Origin: Tetrastigma voinierianum
Taxonomy: Eukaryota; Streptophyta; Magnoliopsida; Vitales; Vitaceae
Direction: 5' to 3'
DNA length: 64,000 nt
NCBI GenBank assembly: GCA_016808115.1
Contig: JAEQBH010004556.1
Location: forward strand, 1 to 64,000
A model generated the notes under the pieces. It was not told where the DNA came from. It worked only from the letters and a program-made list of their open reading frames with translations, and searched no databases. This document shows positions 35,265 to 47,059 of the stretch, piece by piece. Made by a program: the position numbers and the translations under genes. Numbering within the stretch: position 1 is the first letter of the stretch; the number at the start of each line of letters is the position of its first letter.

Positions 35265-36294
35265 ATGGAAGACGTTATTTGCATCATCACGTGTGAAGCT
35301 ATCGTCATCCTGGACATGCAGGCGATGGTAGAGAATGAAGAGGACTGGGAGAAAGAACGTCCAGTGAGATCTCCGCCGGTGAAAAAATTGATCAAATTTG
35401 AGGATGCAAATTTGCCGATTGCCATGGGTTGCTTGAAGTCCGGGAACACTCTGTACATGTTTGGTGGAGAATCTCTCACAGAGGACTCGTTTAAGGACAG
35501 CGGCGGCTGCGTTCAGTTCAGGAGTGGGAACCCTGGATACTATGTAATGAGATTGGATCTTTCAATCCCATTCCAAACCCACTTGTGTGGGTCAATTAAA
35601 AGCTCCAAAACTTTTTCCATACGTTTTCGAATTGAACTCCAAAATATATATATTATCCAGGCATCCTGACAGTTTTGAAGTTTGGGATCCCGTGACTGCG
35701 GAATCCTTCGTTCTTCCATATCCCCCATTCCGTGTTCTCTGTCTAAGGGGCCACTTCCTTACTGAAAGGGGGATTGTTATGGCTGTGACTGATTTCACAG
35801 CACTTTTCTTCAACATCCATGACGAAACATGGGAGACTTGGAAATATCCAACACCACGGCAGATGAATTTGCAGGATTGGGTTAGGTTGCAAGGGGTGCT
35901 GGCTGCTGGGAACAATGATTTTGTCTTGCGGATTAGTGGTGTAAATCTTTTATTGGTTAATATGCTTAAACCTTCTGAGAATCAATCCTGGAACTTGATC
36001 GAAAAATATCGGGATCTTAGGGGTGAATACCATATCGCGTTGAATTTGGCTTGTATCCCTGATTATAGGGAGCTGGGTCAAGGTCGAGGAGGACCCAGAT
36101 ATAACTGTCTATTGCTGCCTTGTCTTAAATATGGGTTTGGGACAATAATGAGAATCATTATTGATGTGTTTAGGGTACACAAGAATACAGGGGAAAAATC
36201 ATTCTCTCTCATTTCACTAAGGATACAAGTATATGAATTCAATTATGATACTTATCGGAATGATTTTTATCCCTTTCATCTTGCCCATATGTGA
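35265..36294 (+). pseudogene. Kelch/beta-propeller-like protein gene, two -1 slips
   Basis: The frame starts MEDVICIITCEAIVILDMQA and includes KSGNTLYMFGGESL, a kelch-type blade. It shifts frame twice near 35562 (tttcaatccc) and 35587 (gtgtgggtc), each consistent with one missing base in a homopolymer. It then runs open to TGA at 36292-36294 through FELNSKIYILSRHPDSFEVW and WDPVTAESFVLPYPPF, a second kelch-like blade. Total length would be about 343 residues in one exon. Plant kelch/galactose-oxidase-like proteins act as protein-interaction propellers, but no F-box is visible and the function is not known. The ATG lies about 20-40 bp after the viral leader's end. A 3' fragment of a related copy lies at 57180-57520. 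It may be a functional gene with consensus errors rather than a true pseudogene. Confidence 0.7.
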
Positions 36295-36524
36295 GTTTCC
36301 CTTCCCATCCTCTCTCTCTTTTTATTCAGTTAAAATGCCTTATCAAAATGTTTATTGTATATTAAATGTGATTTACTCTGTGCTTATTATGTTGTTTGTA
36401 GGATTTTATAGTTGTGATGCTTATTCCATTATGTTATTATTTTATGAAGGTCAGCACTTTGATTTGTGCTTATTCCATTGTTATGTTCTAGTTAGAGCCT
36501 CCTTTTGGGTGCAATAGAAAAATT
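36295..36524 (+). other. 3' flank of the kelch-like gene
   Basis: T-rich sequence beginning gtgagtttcccttcccatcc, repeated closely at 57371-57515. It may be a 3' UTR or intron, since gtgagt directly after the coding end would serve as a splice donor. Confidence 0.45.
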
Positions 36525-36660
36525 ATGAAGAAGTGTAAGGCTATACTTTGTTGTGTCTTTTGGAAGAATAGGTGGTGTGGGGAAAGCCCTTTGACTCTTT
36601 CCCTTCTTTGTTCACTCTTGTTCATTCCAAGGAAAGTCAGATTGCGGATATGTGGGAGAC
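36525..36660 (+). mobile_element. LINE fragment (zf-RVT upstream part)
   Basis: NRWCGESPL and, one frame over, FDSFPSLFTLVHSKESQIAD match the segment between RT and zf-RVT in plant L1 elements. It is cut at 36660/36661 by the hAT element. A partly matching LINE piece lies in the same position beside the kelch-like fragment at 57520-58070. Confidence 0.65.
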
Positions 36661-36689
36661 CAAGGATGAAAATATCGGTTTCGGCGGAT

Positions 36690-36795
36690 ATATCGGTAAT
36701 TGGAATTTACGGATATATCGGATATATCGGAGATATATCGGATATATCGGAGATATATCGGTGGATATTTTTACATGAATATCGATATATCAGAA
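36690..36795. repeat. hAT left subterminal atatatcgg cluster
   Basis: About seven gatatatcgg-type units in about 100 bp, spaced 8-20 bp. Similar units occur at the other end of the element (42688-42740 and 42905-42945). Confidence 0.85.
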
Positions 36796-37560
36796 ATTAA
36801 TAAAAATACTTTTAAATTGATGGAAGCAACTTTATAAAAGTGTAAAATGAATTAATAATGAAATCTGAGACGTTGATATTACATTATCGTGGTCTTTATG
36901 CATGAAATGAAGATCGATGTAGACTCAGTTCTGGCGCGTTTGATGAAGGGATCCGTGCACTTGGTGAAGGCGATAGTAAATACGAGCAGTGGTGTTCTAA
37001 TATTGGTTATAAGATCGAGCGTCTGCATGTATAAATGCGACATGCCTGGCGCTCTCCATGGATGGGAAATTGGGGTTCGCGCGTATTCGTTTGAAATCGC
37101 TGTTGCGTTGATATGGAATGTTGAATGGCATTTTGTTCGGCATGAGGATAATTTATCATTACTTATTAACCGTCAATGGAGGCCGAGTATTTGAAGAAAG
37201 TGACCATGAGAATCGTGTGTGAGGAGGAAAAATATTCTACGTCGTTGGATGAATCGGCTGTATTGAGTGCAATGCTCATAGATTCATGGCCGTGATGAAT
37301 CCTCATTGTGATGTGCCATCCTTCGTTGTGGAGCTTATACTATGTGGCACCGATGGCTCAATGCGCGACTCTCTGGGCCGTGGTCTTCATGCTTTGTGTA
37401 GCATGTGTGAAATCATCTTCGCAGGTGAATGGACTCGATGGATATTGACTTATTTGTCGATCTGCGATATCTCCACCATCATTTCGATATCCATACCATC
37501 ATTGGTCCCCTCTCCTCTTGAGCCATCATTGCACCGTAGTTGAAGTCATGGCCAGGTCTG

Positions 37561-40080
37561 CTAGCATGTTGACACTTGAATCGAATGAAATTCGAGAATC
37601 AGCAGTGAAATTTGAGGCAGGAGTCTCATGTCTTGTGAAACTCCTTTATTAACTTCTTCGGATAAAACCACGGTCGACATCGACACACCGGCTTCTCGAG
37701 ACATGCGCGACGGTGAGACAAGGATTTCCATGTTCATCATCCGTGGAATTACAACCCATTGGAATAATTGATTATCCTCTTCCTTCACCAAGCTTCGGTG
37801 AAAATGTCGAATTAAATCAAATAATTCTTTTAATGACTTTATCGAAGCTCACCTTGCATCATCCAGCGTATCTTAGTTTTAAATGTTATAATGTAATAAT
37901 TATTGGAGCTTAGGGTGGCTGGAGTTTATTTGTTTGTATGTATTAGAGCAAATGTGCTCGATTTCTCTCACATCTTTGAAGAAAGATGCGGTTGAAGCGA
38001 GAACTTTAATGGCGATTCCTCGATGTGGGAGTGTGGTTTCCAGCCATGAACCACCATTCGAACTATGAAATAAAAAATAAGTAACATTCAAAATCTAATA
38101 ATAACATGAAAATAGGCTTTATTTTTAATGTTTAATGAGAAAAAGAACACTAACCGAGGAACCGGTATTCAAATCTCTTGAGGCTATTCTTTCTATCCTG
38201 CAGAATCCTCTCTTGCGTCTCGAAGCATTACAAGTTGTGGAGTGAAAATATAAATGTCCCGGTAAAAGTGTAAGTTTAACCAGTGCTTGAATCGGTTAAT
38301 TAGATTTGTAACAAGTAGTGTACCTCATTTCGAGTACGATGCACGCGAAACTGAGAATAATCTTACAACGAGATACTTCGTGAGCGACTGGGTAACTCGG
38401 GGTCACTACTAACTCGGTGCATGTGAAACCTTGGATTGAATAATATCTTTCAAAGTGATTTAGAAAATGGTATGGCAAGAGGAAAATAATACATTAAGTG
38501 TGATTAAGATATCGCTTAGTTACTGCTTTGCATGAAGAGGATGTTTGAGGCGTTTCTATCCCAAGCGATGCGATGGTGTTTTGACCGTCTTTGGCATTGA
38601 GTTGATGTAAATTTTTAGCCGTTACCGAATCAACTCATACCCGCGAATGGCGATGTTGGGACGACTTGAATCAGTAATCACGAAGAAGCGTATATAGTGG
38701 CTGCGTATATTGATACTAGCTTAGAGACCTTACCGATATGTATGATCGAACATGAGCACTTGACATCATGTCCGATGGTGATCGACTAAGCTTGTGAAAC
38801 CCGTTAAATCGCGATAAAGATCTTCTTCAAATCGACCCCTCTTTTTAGAAGACTTTCTAGGATGTAATTTATTTGCAAATCTTGTGCCGGACGCCTGATA
38901 TCTCCGCGCAGACCTTTCTCACTTTCGCAAGCAACTTGACCATGATTGTAGATGAAGTTGGTGATTTTGCGTGCATTAGTGAGTAATTAAAAGCGGTAGC
39001 TCTTTTAGCGATGTCTTGAACATGAAATCAAATGGAGTGTTATGCGCATGGAGTCGATATAAATTGTACTTCTTCATTAGCAACTTTCAGCCTTCCGCAA
39101 TCTTGATCCATTGTAAGCGATTTGCACAACATTGTTTCACCTACCTTCAGCGATCACGTCCTTGACAAACCAGTAAATGTATTTGTTGTCCTTTATCTTG
39201 TCGGATGCATCCAATGGAGCTTGAGGAATGTGTACTTCTTCGAATATACCATGAAATTAATAATGCTTTCAATTTCGTGGGCAGGTCAAATCCATCCCGG
39301 ACATAATCGTACACCCGTAGAAGTCTTCCATTTTCCCTTTGGATGTTCGCATAATCTTGATGTCTTTATACTCCATATCAGTATTTGTTTTTTGATTTCG
39401 TATGGAGATGGTGGCTCTGATTATGCTAAAGTAGAATTAATGAAATTAGTATCACCAGTTTTCAATTATAATATAAGATAATTTATTAGGCGAAAAGTGA
39501 TTATGCTTTGACTTGTTGTGCACGAAAAATCATGTTCTTGAAGTGGTGAGAGTGCACTTTGTGAGCGTGTGTTTCTATATGAAGAATTTGTGATTAGTGA
39601 CGAAGTACGTTTCTTTGATTGAACCACCTTTGAAAAGATTTTAATGTTCTTTTGTCTTGCTGCCAGAAGACTTGTATAATGATGGAAGCGGCGGTGGTAA
39701 TGGATCAGATTGTCTCACACTTTGAGATCTTTGCATGCCTTGTTGATTAGTCGGTTGCGGTTGTGAGAGAGAGCTCTTTGTTGCGATATCCTCAGGTAGT
39801 TGTAGTAAGTCGTTTATTTAAAAAAATTATTAATTTAAACATTTACCCTTCTTTTGCCTCTCATAAATCCTTCTTCTTGTTGTCGGTTCCATTCGATGGC
39901 TTTTGATGCGATATCTTGTCAGTAGCTCTTTCATCGAGGGCCGTGTCACGGGATACATGATATCTGTCTCTTCTTCCTCCTCATCCTCATCATCATCATC
40001 AATGAGATGTCTATCGCGTCCTCCATTGTGCCTCGTGATTCAGTAGCGAATATCTTATATCATTCACTTTCTTGGCTTTT
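37561..40080 (-). pseudogene. hAT transposase (DUF659 family), heavily broken
   Basis: Minus-strand blocks in order: acidic DEEEETDIMYP (about 39950-39990); PPSPYEI (about 39400); CTIMSDGW (about 39300); INFMVYSKKYTF (about 39240); NNVVQIAYNGS (about 39120); ITNFIYNHG (about 38950); and EEDNQLFQWVV (about 37760). CTIMSDGW and NFMVYSK are core signatures of the DUF659 domain in plant hAT transposases. The BED zinc finger and the C-terminal dimerisation domain were not confirmed. The frame changes at almost every block, so no product is expected. Gene limits are approximate. Confidence 0.75.
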
Positions 40081-40504
40081 CTTTATTTTTGCATACAAAA
40101 GTTGTTTCATTTCTTGTTTAAGCCAGATACATTTGGGCTTTTTGTATTAGAGTTGGGATCAGATGTGAATTGATATTTAAGCCAGTGATCCAGCGTGGCT
40201 CATTATCCTTAGAAATAAGGTAATTGCGTATTGTCATAGTTCTGTCACTATTATGTGTGCAAATATTTCGTCTTTGGATCTCGGCCTCCAATAATACTTC
40301 CACTAGCCATCCTATTATTATACAATTAGAAAATGAATTTATTTTCATATAAAACAACAAATTTAATATATATATATATATACAATATTAACTAATATAT
40401 AACTTACTTTTACAAAATATTAACTAACATGAAAGATTAATTATTTATTAATATGCATACATAATATTAACTAATATAATTTATTATATATACATATATA
40501 ACTA

Positions 40505-40640
40505 AAGTGTAGTTCTTTTAAGAATTCACCACTATTTAATTTTATTATAGTATAAAACCATATTATTACATGATATTTACCTTAAAGCAGAAACTAATAT
40601 ATATTTGTATTTTGTTATACATTTATAATCTAATGTAAAT

Positions 40641-40704
<64 letters not shown>

Positions 40705-41216
40705 CTATATATATATATATATATATCTCTCTATATATATATATATATATATTGAAATACATATTTATTATAATATATAAAACCATATTATTATATATTA
40801 CCTTGACTTAAACTAATATATATTTCTATTTTATGCAATTTATAATCTAATGTGAAATTATAAAAAAAGTAATGTATATTTATTTTAAAGAATACACCAC
40901 TATTACATTGTATAGTATATAAAACCATGTATTATTATATGGTATTTACCTTAAACTTAAAATAATATATATTTATATTTTATGCAATTAATAATCTAAT
41001 ATTGAGGAAATAAAAAAACTAAAGTATATTTATTTGAAAGAATACACCACTATTAAATTTATTATAGTATATAAAACCATATTTTTATATGATATTTGTA
41101 AAAGCTTAAATAATATATATTTCTATTTTATGCATTTTATATAATCTAATGTGAAATTATAAAAATATATATTATATAAAACCATATTATTATATGATAT
41201 TTACCTTGAAGCAAAA

Positions 41217-41271
<55 letters not shown>

Positions 41272-41674
41272 GCAATTTATAATCTAATGTGAAATTATAA
41301 AAAAAAAACTAATGTATATTTATTTTAAAGAGAATACACCACTATTACATTTATTATAGTATATAAAACCATATTATTATATGGTATTACACACTAAAGC
41401 TTAAAATAATATATATTTATATTTCCACAATTAATAATCTAATGTGAAATAAAAAAAAACTAAGTATATTTATTTGAAAGAACCTATAATAAATTTATTA
41501 TAGTATATAAAACCATATATTTTATATGATATTTACCTTAAACTTAAATAATATATATTTATATTTTATTAATTTTATAATCTAATGTGAAATTATAAAA
41601 AATATAGTATATAAAACCATATTATTATATGATATTTGCACTTGAAGCTTAAACTAATATATATATATATATAA

Positions 41675-41720
<46 letters not shown>

Positions 41721-41832
41721 TTATATATATATATATATTTTATACATTCTGTCTAATGAAATTATAAAAAAAAAAACTAATGTATATTTATTTTAAAGAA
41801 TACACCACTATTAAATTTATTATAGTATAAAA

Positions 41833-41876
<44 letters not shown>

Positions 41877-41925
41877 TATTCGTAAAAACAAAAACTTAAA
41901 ATAATATATTTATATTAATACAATT
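40505..41925. repeat. TA-rich tandem array of about six units
   Basis: Each unit contains caccactatta, then aaatttattatagtata, taaaaccatattattatatg, a gatatttacctt run, tatatttatattttatgcaa and aatctaatgtgaaattataa. Unit starts lie near 40527, 40894, 41045, 41336, 41488 (degenerate) and 41810. Spacing varies because (TA)n tracts have expanded inside (40645-40760, 41219-41270, 41656-41740, 41838-41872). The array sits upstream of the transposase start. The 69-codon frame at 40577-40786 is pure TA repeat. Confidence 0.85.
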
Positions 41926-43403
41926 TATAATCTAAATGAAATTATAAAAAAAACTAATATAAAACTATAGTAGTATTTATGAAATAAATGTAAAAGTATC
42001 TTAGACTAATATTATGTAACTATAGTAATATATATTTATCTTAAGACTAATATAGAAATTTGTATTTTATTAAATTTATAATGTAATATGAAATTATAAA
42101 AAACAAACTAATATATAATTAACATAAATGCAAAAAATAAATGTAAAAGTATTATTAAATACCTTATGTATAAATACAATAAAACAGAACATACCTTAAT
42201 TAATCTTATTGAAATTGGAGCTTAACATTTTAAACACCAAAATTTCTACCTTTTTTTGGAGACATATAACAAAGAAAATAATTTTTGAGGATGATAGAAA
42301 GATTTGATGAGTAGAGAGAGTTTGTGAGAAAATAGAGTATTTGAGTGTATTATTTATAGGATTTTTGGGTCAAAAGGCTGCAAAATGATCAAGAATTTAA
42401 TTAAGATTTAATTCTAACTTAGTTGGTTAGTTTTGGTGAAAATCTGACAGTTGGATCTTCTTCTAGCCGTTTGGATCGATCCTCGTGGATTGGATCAAAC
42501 TTGGATTTAATTCTGCCGTTGGATCAAAAATTTGTGGATTGGATCACATTTGCAAATCCGGTGAAATACGGGCCGTTGGATCGAGCCAGTTCAAATCTGA
42601 CCATCGGATCGATCGAAGCTGGCCCAGTTTGAAAAGGAGGGCGATGCGGGCCGTCGGATTTTCTGCTTGGTCTGATGTAAGCGTGTAGATATATCGGTAG
42701 ATATATCGAAAATATCCCGTGATATATCGTAGATATTTAGATATATCGGCGATCTCTACATGTCAAAAAGTTTCCCACGCGACGTGTCTCGTGTCAGTGT
42801 CGCCAGATATATGCGCGGATTAGATGTTCGCTACGAAATATGATATTCGATTTTAGGATTTTTAATGAAGCATTTCTGTTTTGAAAATCGTTTGATTGTC
42901 GCGGAATTGCGAGAATATCGCGAAATATCGTAGATATATTTAAACGTTTCAATCCCCAGGTGGAACCCTTGTCCTGCCTAATCAGTATAGGCAACAAGAC
43001 AATGATCAGGGGATAAGGTTTTCATTAGTTTTCCTGGAAGGAAAAGAGTTCCTAGGGGCTTAGGAGCATCAGGTCATCCTCAAGTCAAGGCCTTTGGAGA
43101 CTTCCTAGGAATTTGTTAGTTTTCGAGAATAAAGGGACTTTAACAGAAGATATGATCTTATAAACCATGCTTTTTATGCAATAAGTGTTGAACAAAAATA
43201 AGAGGGAGGTGGGCATGCTAGTATGGATTAAGAGCAAGACAAAGAAGGTTTGGAGCTGTTCAGGGGCTCAGAAAAAAGATGTCTGGCAGGGGAATGGGAA
43301 GCTTTGTTGAGCTGGCCATTGATCTTACGATTGGTGTATTCATGGGCGTGACATGAATGGGACTCGAAAGTTGAGTTAATTTTGTACTTGTTGGGATAGT
43401 TCT

Positions 43404-43660
43404 TTGTTCTTTTTTTCTTTTTTTTTTTGATAAGGTATGTATATTAAAAAAAAAGAACCACCCAAAAAGCGACTCCAAGGAGTATAAGAAAACAAATCCA
43501 GCCCTCAAATAGCAACCCACAACTACCAAAAAGACAACCCAAAAGAAAATTCAAATAGCCTCCCAGACTGCTCCACCACCCATATTACAAAAACTTCCTA
43601 AAGAAGCTGAAACAACAACACCCAAAAAGTAATTCTTCATTCTTTTTTTAATTTGTAAAA
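43404..43660 (-). mobile_element. L1-type LINE 3' tail (truncated)
   Basis: In minus orientation the sequence ends ...AATATACATACCTTATC followed by a poly-A run. This is the common 3' end of plant L1 elements, where the poly-A follows TTATC. It is preceded by ACTCCTTGGAGTCGCTTTTT-like sequence. Confidence 0.55.
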
Positions 43661-43790
43661 GATTACTCCTGAAGCCGAAAAAGTGCTCTTTCTCTTCTGT
43701 TATGGTTGAGGATGGAAAATACAGTGGTGGAGGTCCTTTGGTTGGCTGTGTTAGTGGGGGGGTACAGTGATGAAGTGTGGCATCTGTGGG

Positions 43791-43814
43791 GATTTTTTTT
43801 TTTTTTTTTGATAA
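43791..43814 (-). mobile_element. Micro-retroinsertion: LINE end plus poly-A only
   Basis: In minus orientation the insert reads TTATC, then a poly-A run and TC. It is flanked by an exact 12-bp duplication ggcatctgtggg at 43779-43790 and 43815-43826. It appears to be an L1-mediated insertion truncated to almost nothing. Confidence 0.75.
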
Positions 43815-44884
43815 GGCATCTGTGGGAAATAATTTCTTCACGAAGTTGGGCAATGCCTACGAGGGGGTTTGTTGGGTGGACGTAGAGAGAGGGGAGATGT
43901 GTCACTTGATATAGGCTAGAATTTGAGTGAAATTCTGGGATTTGAAGAAGCCAAGAGACTTTGAAGAAAAATTCAATATACAATTAAAAATTTCCATAAC
44001 AACGATGTTTAATGAGAGGTAAAGCAATAAAGGTGTGCCTCTTCAATAAAGTACTTGTCTTGAAAAGCAAGGCACTATAACTAACAAGTGGTTAGGTCTT
44101 GAGAACTAGGCATGCTTTAAGCATGCCTTTTAAAACTATGGGTTGATGTTGATGTTGAACTGCACCTCACTTATCTACGAAAGAGGTTCATAAATGTCTA
44201 TGCTTCACATGACAAAATTTTGTGTGGCAAGCTATGGTGGTACTCATCTACTTCAACTTTGAATAATTCAGGAATTGTTGCCACTAGATAGTTATATTTG
44301 CTTATAATTGATTACAAACAAGGGTATATTATGGAAATAAAAGACTATTGTTCTCCATTTATCTCTCCCAAAGCGTAAATATCCTTTAAATATATGTGCA
44401 TGTGCGCATATGTATGTGTAGCTCCCAACCATGCTAGTCATACAGATTGCAAATAGTTTAGGTTTGTGTTTCACTTGGACTTCTTAGAAGCAAGTTCAGA
44501 AGCTTTTGGGTGTTGAGCACCAAAAAAATTGCCTAATAAACGACATTTTCAGCGATATCCAGTAGCATTTTCAAGATCTGTTTTCATTTTTTTTTAAACA
44601 AGTAATATTGGCAATTGGGTGAACTGTAAGGTATTGGAGGTTTAAAAAAGACTGTGTTAATGGATTTTGATGGTCCCTTTCTTTGAATATGACAATAGAT
44701 GGAGCTTGCCACAACTATCGAAACAAGTAAAAGAGAGCATGGAGGAGGGATAAATGACAGGTTTGTTTTCAACTTTCAATTTTGACTTGAATTTTTAATT
44801 TTTAATTGTTTTTTTGATTAGTTATTTCGGAACTGAATTTAAGCATATTCATGAATGTTGTAATGAAATCTGACTGCTCTGTGG

Positions 44885-46090
44885 TGTTGTAGAATATTTG
44901 GATGGCCTTCCTTTATATTTTTCATTTTACAGATGGTTTGGCAACTGTATGTTTGCTGGACATTGTCAGTTGTCTAAATTATTTTTGGAAACTTTGAATT
45001 TAATATATTTGGTATAACTGATTTCAATTATGGATTCGAAAATAGGAATATTTATCATAAGTAAGAGTTGCTAATAAAAGTGTGATTTTGAGAGGTTTGT
45101 TCTTGTGGTTGGTTTTTAAGACTATATTGTGACTCTTGGTCTTATAAAAAAAAAAATTGTGACTCTTGCACTTGCAATCAGAAGATGCTAAGCATCGATG
45201 AAGAGGATGGAGGAAGGATTGAAGAAGATGATCTCTACCAATTTATATTGCTGTTCGTTTTTGTTCTGGTTGTTGTTTTTAGACTTGTTCCAAAATGAGT
45301 TCCTAATTTTATGCCTCACTATTATGATATAAGTATAAGTCGCCAGGTACATTAAGATTAAGGGATTGACCAAATCCTACATGCGTTATTCTGAGAATAC
45401 AAGATCACATTTTAATAATTTGCTTTAAATCATCTTTTGATTCAGGCAGAGACAGATCATTCTATTGGCTGGAATCTTTCATTCTTTGTATGTTCTCATT
45501 TTTCTAGAAATGTTGCACAAGTTAAAACAATCTGAATGTGTTTGGGTTTGGTGTGTTGTTTGAATATGTACCCCATTAAGAAAATCACTTGTTTTGTTGG
45601 CCCAAAAATTAATGAAAATCGATGGACTAGGTGATCTTGGTTTACCCATTTGGTCATTCAGGGGTCGTGGGATTAGTTGGGGTGCGGAGTAGTTGATCAG
45701 GACTGTCTAGCAGGTTATAAAAAAAAAAAAAGGAAAGAATTGACTTAGTGACCTTGTGTTTGTTTGTGTTGCTTTTATATATATATTTATCATCTGCAGA
45801 TTCACACTCATGTGCATTTCCTTCATTAAATTGAACACTGATTCAACTGTATGTGCTGATTAAGAGAGAAAATATCATTCTTGAGCATCGGACGTTGAAC
45901 TAGTTTTGTGGAATTTGACATTTTTTTTCCGTATGCTGATTGGATCCTCATTTTTCTCCCTCTTTTCCTTGTTTCAGAAATGCACAGGACAACACAAAAT
46001 CCTGAGAGTAACCAGTGTTCAAGCAGAGACCTACTAATTAATGCCTGACCAAATTGGCTTTGTTCATGAAGTGAAGGTAGATATTCTTTG
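44885..46090 (+). repeat. Segmental duplication, copy A
   Basis: Shares ordered blocks with 58395-60470: tgttgtagaatatttggatgg, ggacattgtcag, aattatttttggaaactttg, ttgtgactcttg, aggattgaagaagatgat, ccaatttatattg, cagaaatgc and cctgaccaaattgg. No conserved long frame is seen, so it may be non-coding or the untranslated/intronic 3' part of the kelch-like gene. Confidence 0.7.
45139..45156 (+). mobile_element. Micro-retroinsertion of 18 bp with 12-bp TSD
   Basis: gtcttataaaaaaaaaaa lies between two copies of ttgtgactcttg (45127-45138 and 45157-45168). The duplicate copies of this region near 58995 and 59468 have a single ttgtgactct(t)g with no A-rich insert, giving empty-site references. Confidence 0.75.
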
Positions 46091-46149
46091 GACATAGTCA
46101 AACATGTTCATTGAGGATAGAGGCCCAATTCTTTACTAGATTTTGTTTA

Positions 46150-46364
46150 TTTATTTATTTTTTGAAACTTGGATGGTACAGTAAATGAGGGCGATGGGTA
46201 TAGTTGCGGGTTGATGGATGAACTTTGTTTTCTTCTTTTTTTATTGTTCTTGCCTTCCTGTGGCTCTTTTGTATACGTCATGTATGCTCTTTGATGGCCT
46301 AGGGTTTCCTTTATTTTGTTTTTAATATACCCTTCATTTACTCATCAAAAAAAAAAAAAAAGTT
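46150..46364 (+). mobile_element. L1-type LINE 3' UTR with poly-A
   Basis: gtatacgtcatgtatgctct, a gg(c/g) block, ttttaatatacccttcattt and actcatc followed by a poly-A run. This is the characteristic 3' UTR of plant L1 elements. It is 5'-truncated, with no ORF2 sequence upstream. Confidence 0.6.
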
Positions 46365-46734
46365 TATAATATGACTCATTCATTTGAAACATGTCCTACT
46401 TTTTTTATTTGACAACAGAAACAACATGTTCTTGTTGCTTCATAAGAACATTGAAAGTTGTCTCAGGGTGTTTGATGTAGAAATGTTTAACGGAGAATAA
46501 GGTGGGGTATATTCTTTTTTTCTTGTCTTCAAATAGAAGCTTGTTACAAAAAAATTAATTGATAAAAATTCGATCCGATAATTTTTAAATAAAAATTACC
46601 AATACCACATATATTTTTATTTAATTAGTATGAAAAGAATCATGAGGTTTGATTAGTTATAAAGAAAATAATTTTGTTGTTGCATGTTATTTATATCGTG
46701 TTAAATTGATGATGTTGAGATGATGAGTGGTGTG
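46365..46734. other. Intergenic
   Basis: AT-rich DNA between the LINE tail and the second copia element. Nothing recognised. Confidence 0.4.
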
Positions 46735-47030
46735 TGTAAAAAAAAAAAAGATGGAGATATTGGAGGAAACCATGGATAAGTGGTGTATTTCTTTGGATTA
46801 TTTTACATGGCGTAAGTGAGGCTTTTATAGGCTTCTAATACATTTTGTCTAGGAAGCTAGAAAAGCCCGCCGTAATGGTCATCATACAGCCGTCGTAATG
46901 ACCGTTTATGGAAAACCCAAAGGTTCTTCATGATAGTCACCATAATGACTATTATCTAGGAAAACTAAAAGATGCTCATAATGTTTTACCATAAAACAAT
47001 GTAATGAATTATTGTAGCTGCAATTCAAAG
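46735..47030 (-). repeat. Copia-2 3' LTR, partial
   Basis: Matches the first about 250 bp of the right LTR at 53942, then diverges where the gypsy-like fragment begins. Confidence 0.65.
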
Positions 47031-47059
47031 CTTCTTCTAAAGGATACGGAAAATTTGCA

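Larger units (their letters stand above)
36661..42959 (-). mobile_element. hAT DNA transposon with DUF659-type transposase
   Basis: The left end starts CAAGGATGAAAATATCGG and the right end in reverse complement starts CTGGGGATTGAAACG, giving short imperfect terminal inverted repeats. Both subterminal regions carry clustered atatatcgg repeats (36690-36795 and 42688-42940), which are typical of hAT transposase-binding regions. Flanks read tgggagac and gtggaacc, similar but not a clean 8-bp duplication. The minus strand between 37.6 and 40.1 kb carries transposase remnants. The far right part (40.4-42.0 kb) is a TA-rich array. Confidence 0.75.
42960..44884. other. Intergenic with LINE 3'-tail pieces
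   Basis: No gene recognised. It holds an L1-type 3' tail in minus orientation starting near 43404 and a 24-bp micro-insertion at 43791-43814. A 25-codon frame at 43279-43356 (MSGRGMGSFVELAIDLTIGV...) looks protein-like but has no support. Other frames overlap poly-A/T runs. Confidence 0.4.

Noticed and set aside
40577..40786. 69-codon minus-strand frame
   Set aside because: Translation of a (TA)n microsatellite, alternating tyrosine and isoleucine.
43279..43356. Short peptide frame MSGRGMGSFVELAIDLTIGV...
   Set aside because: Looks protein-like, but is only 25 codons and has no family match or splice context that I can defend.
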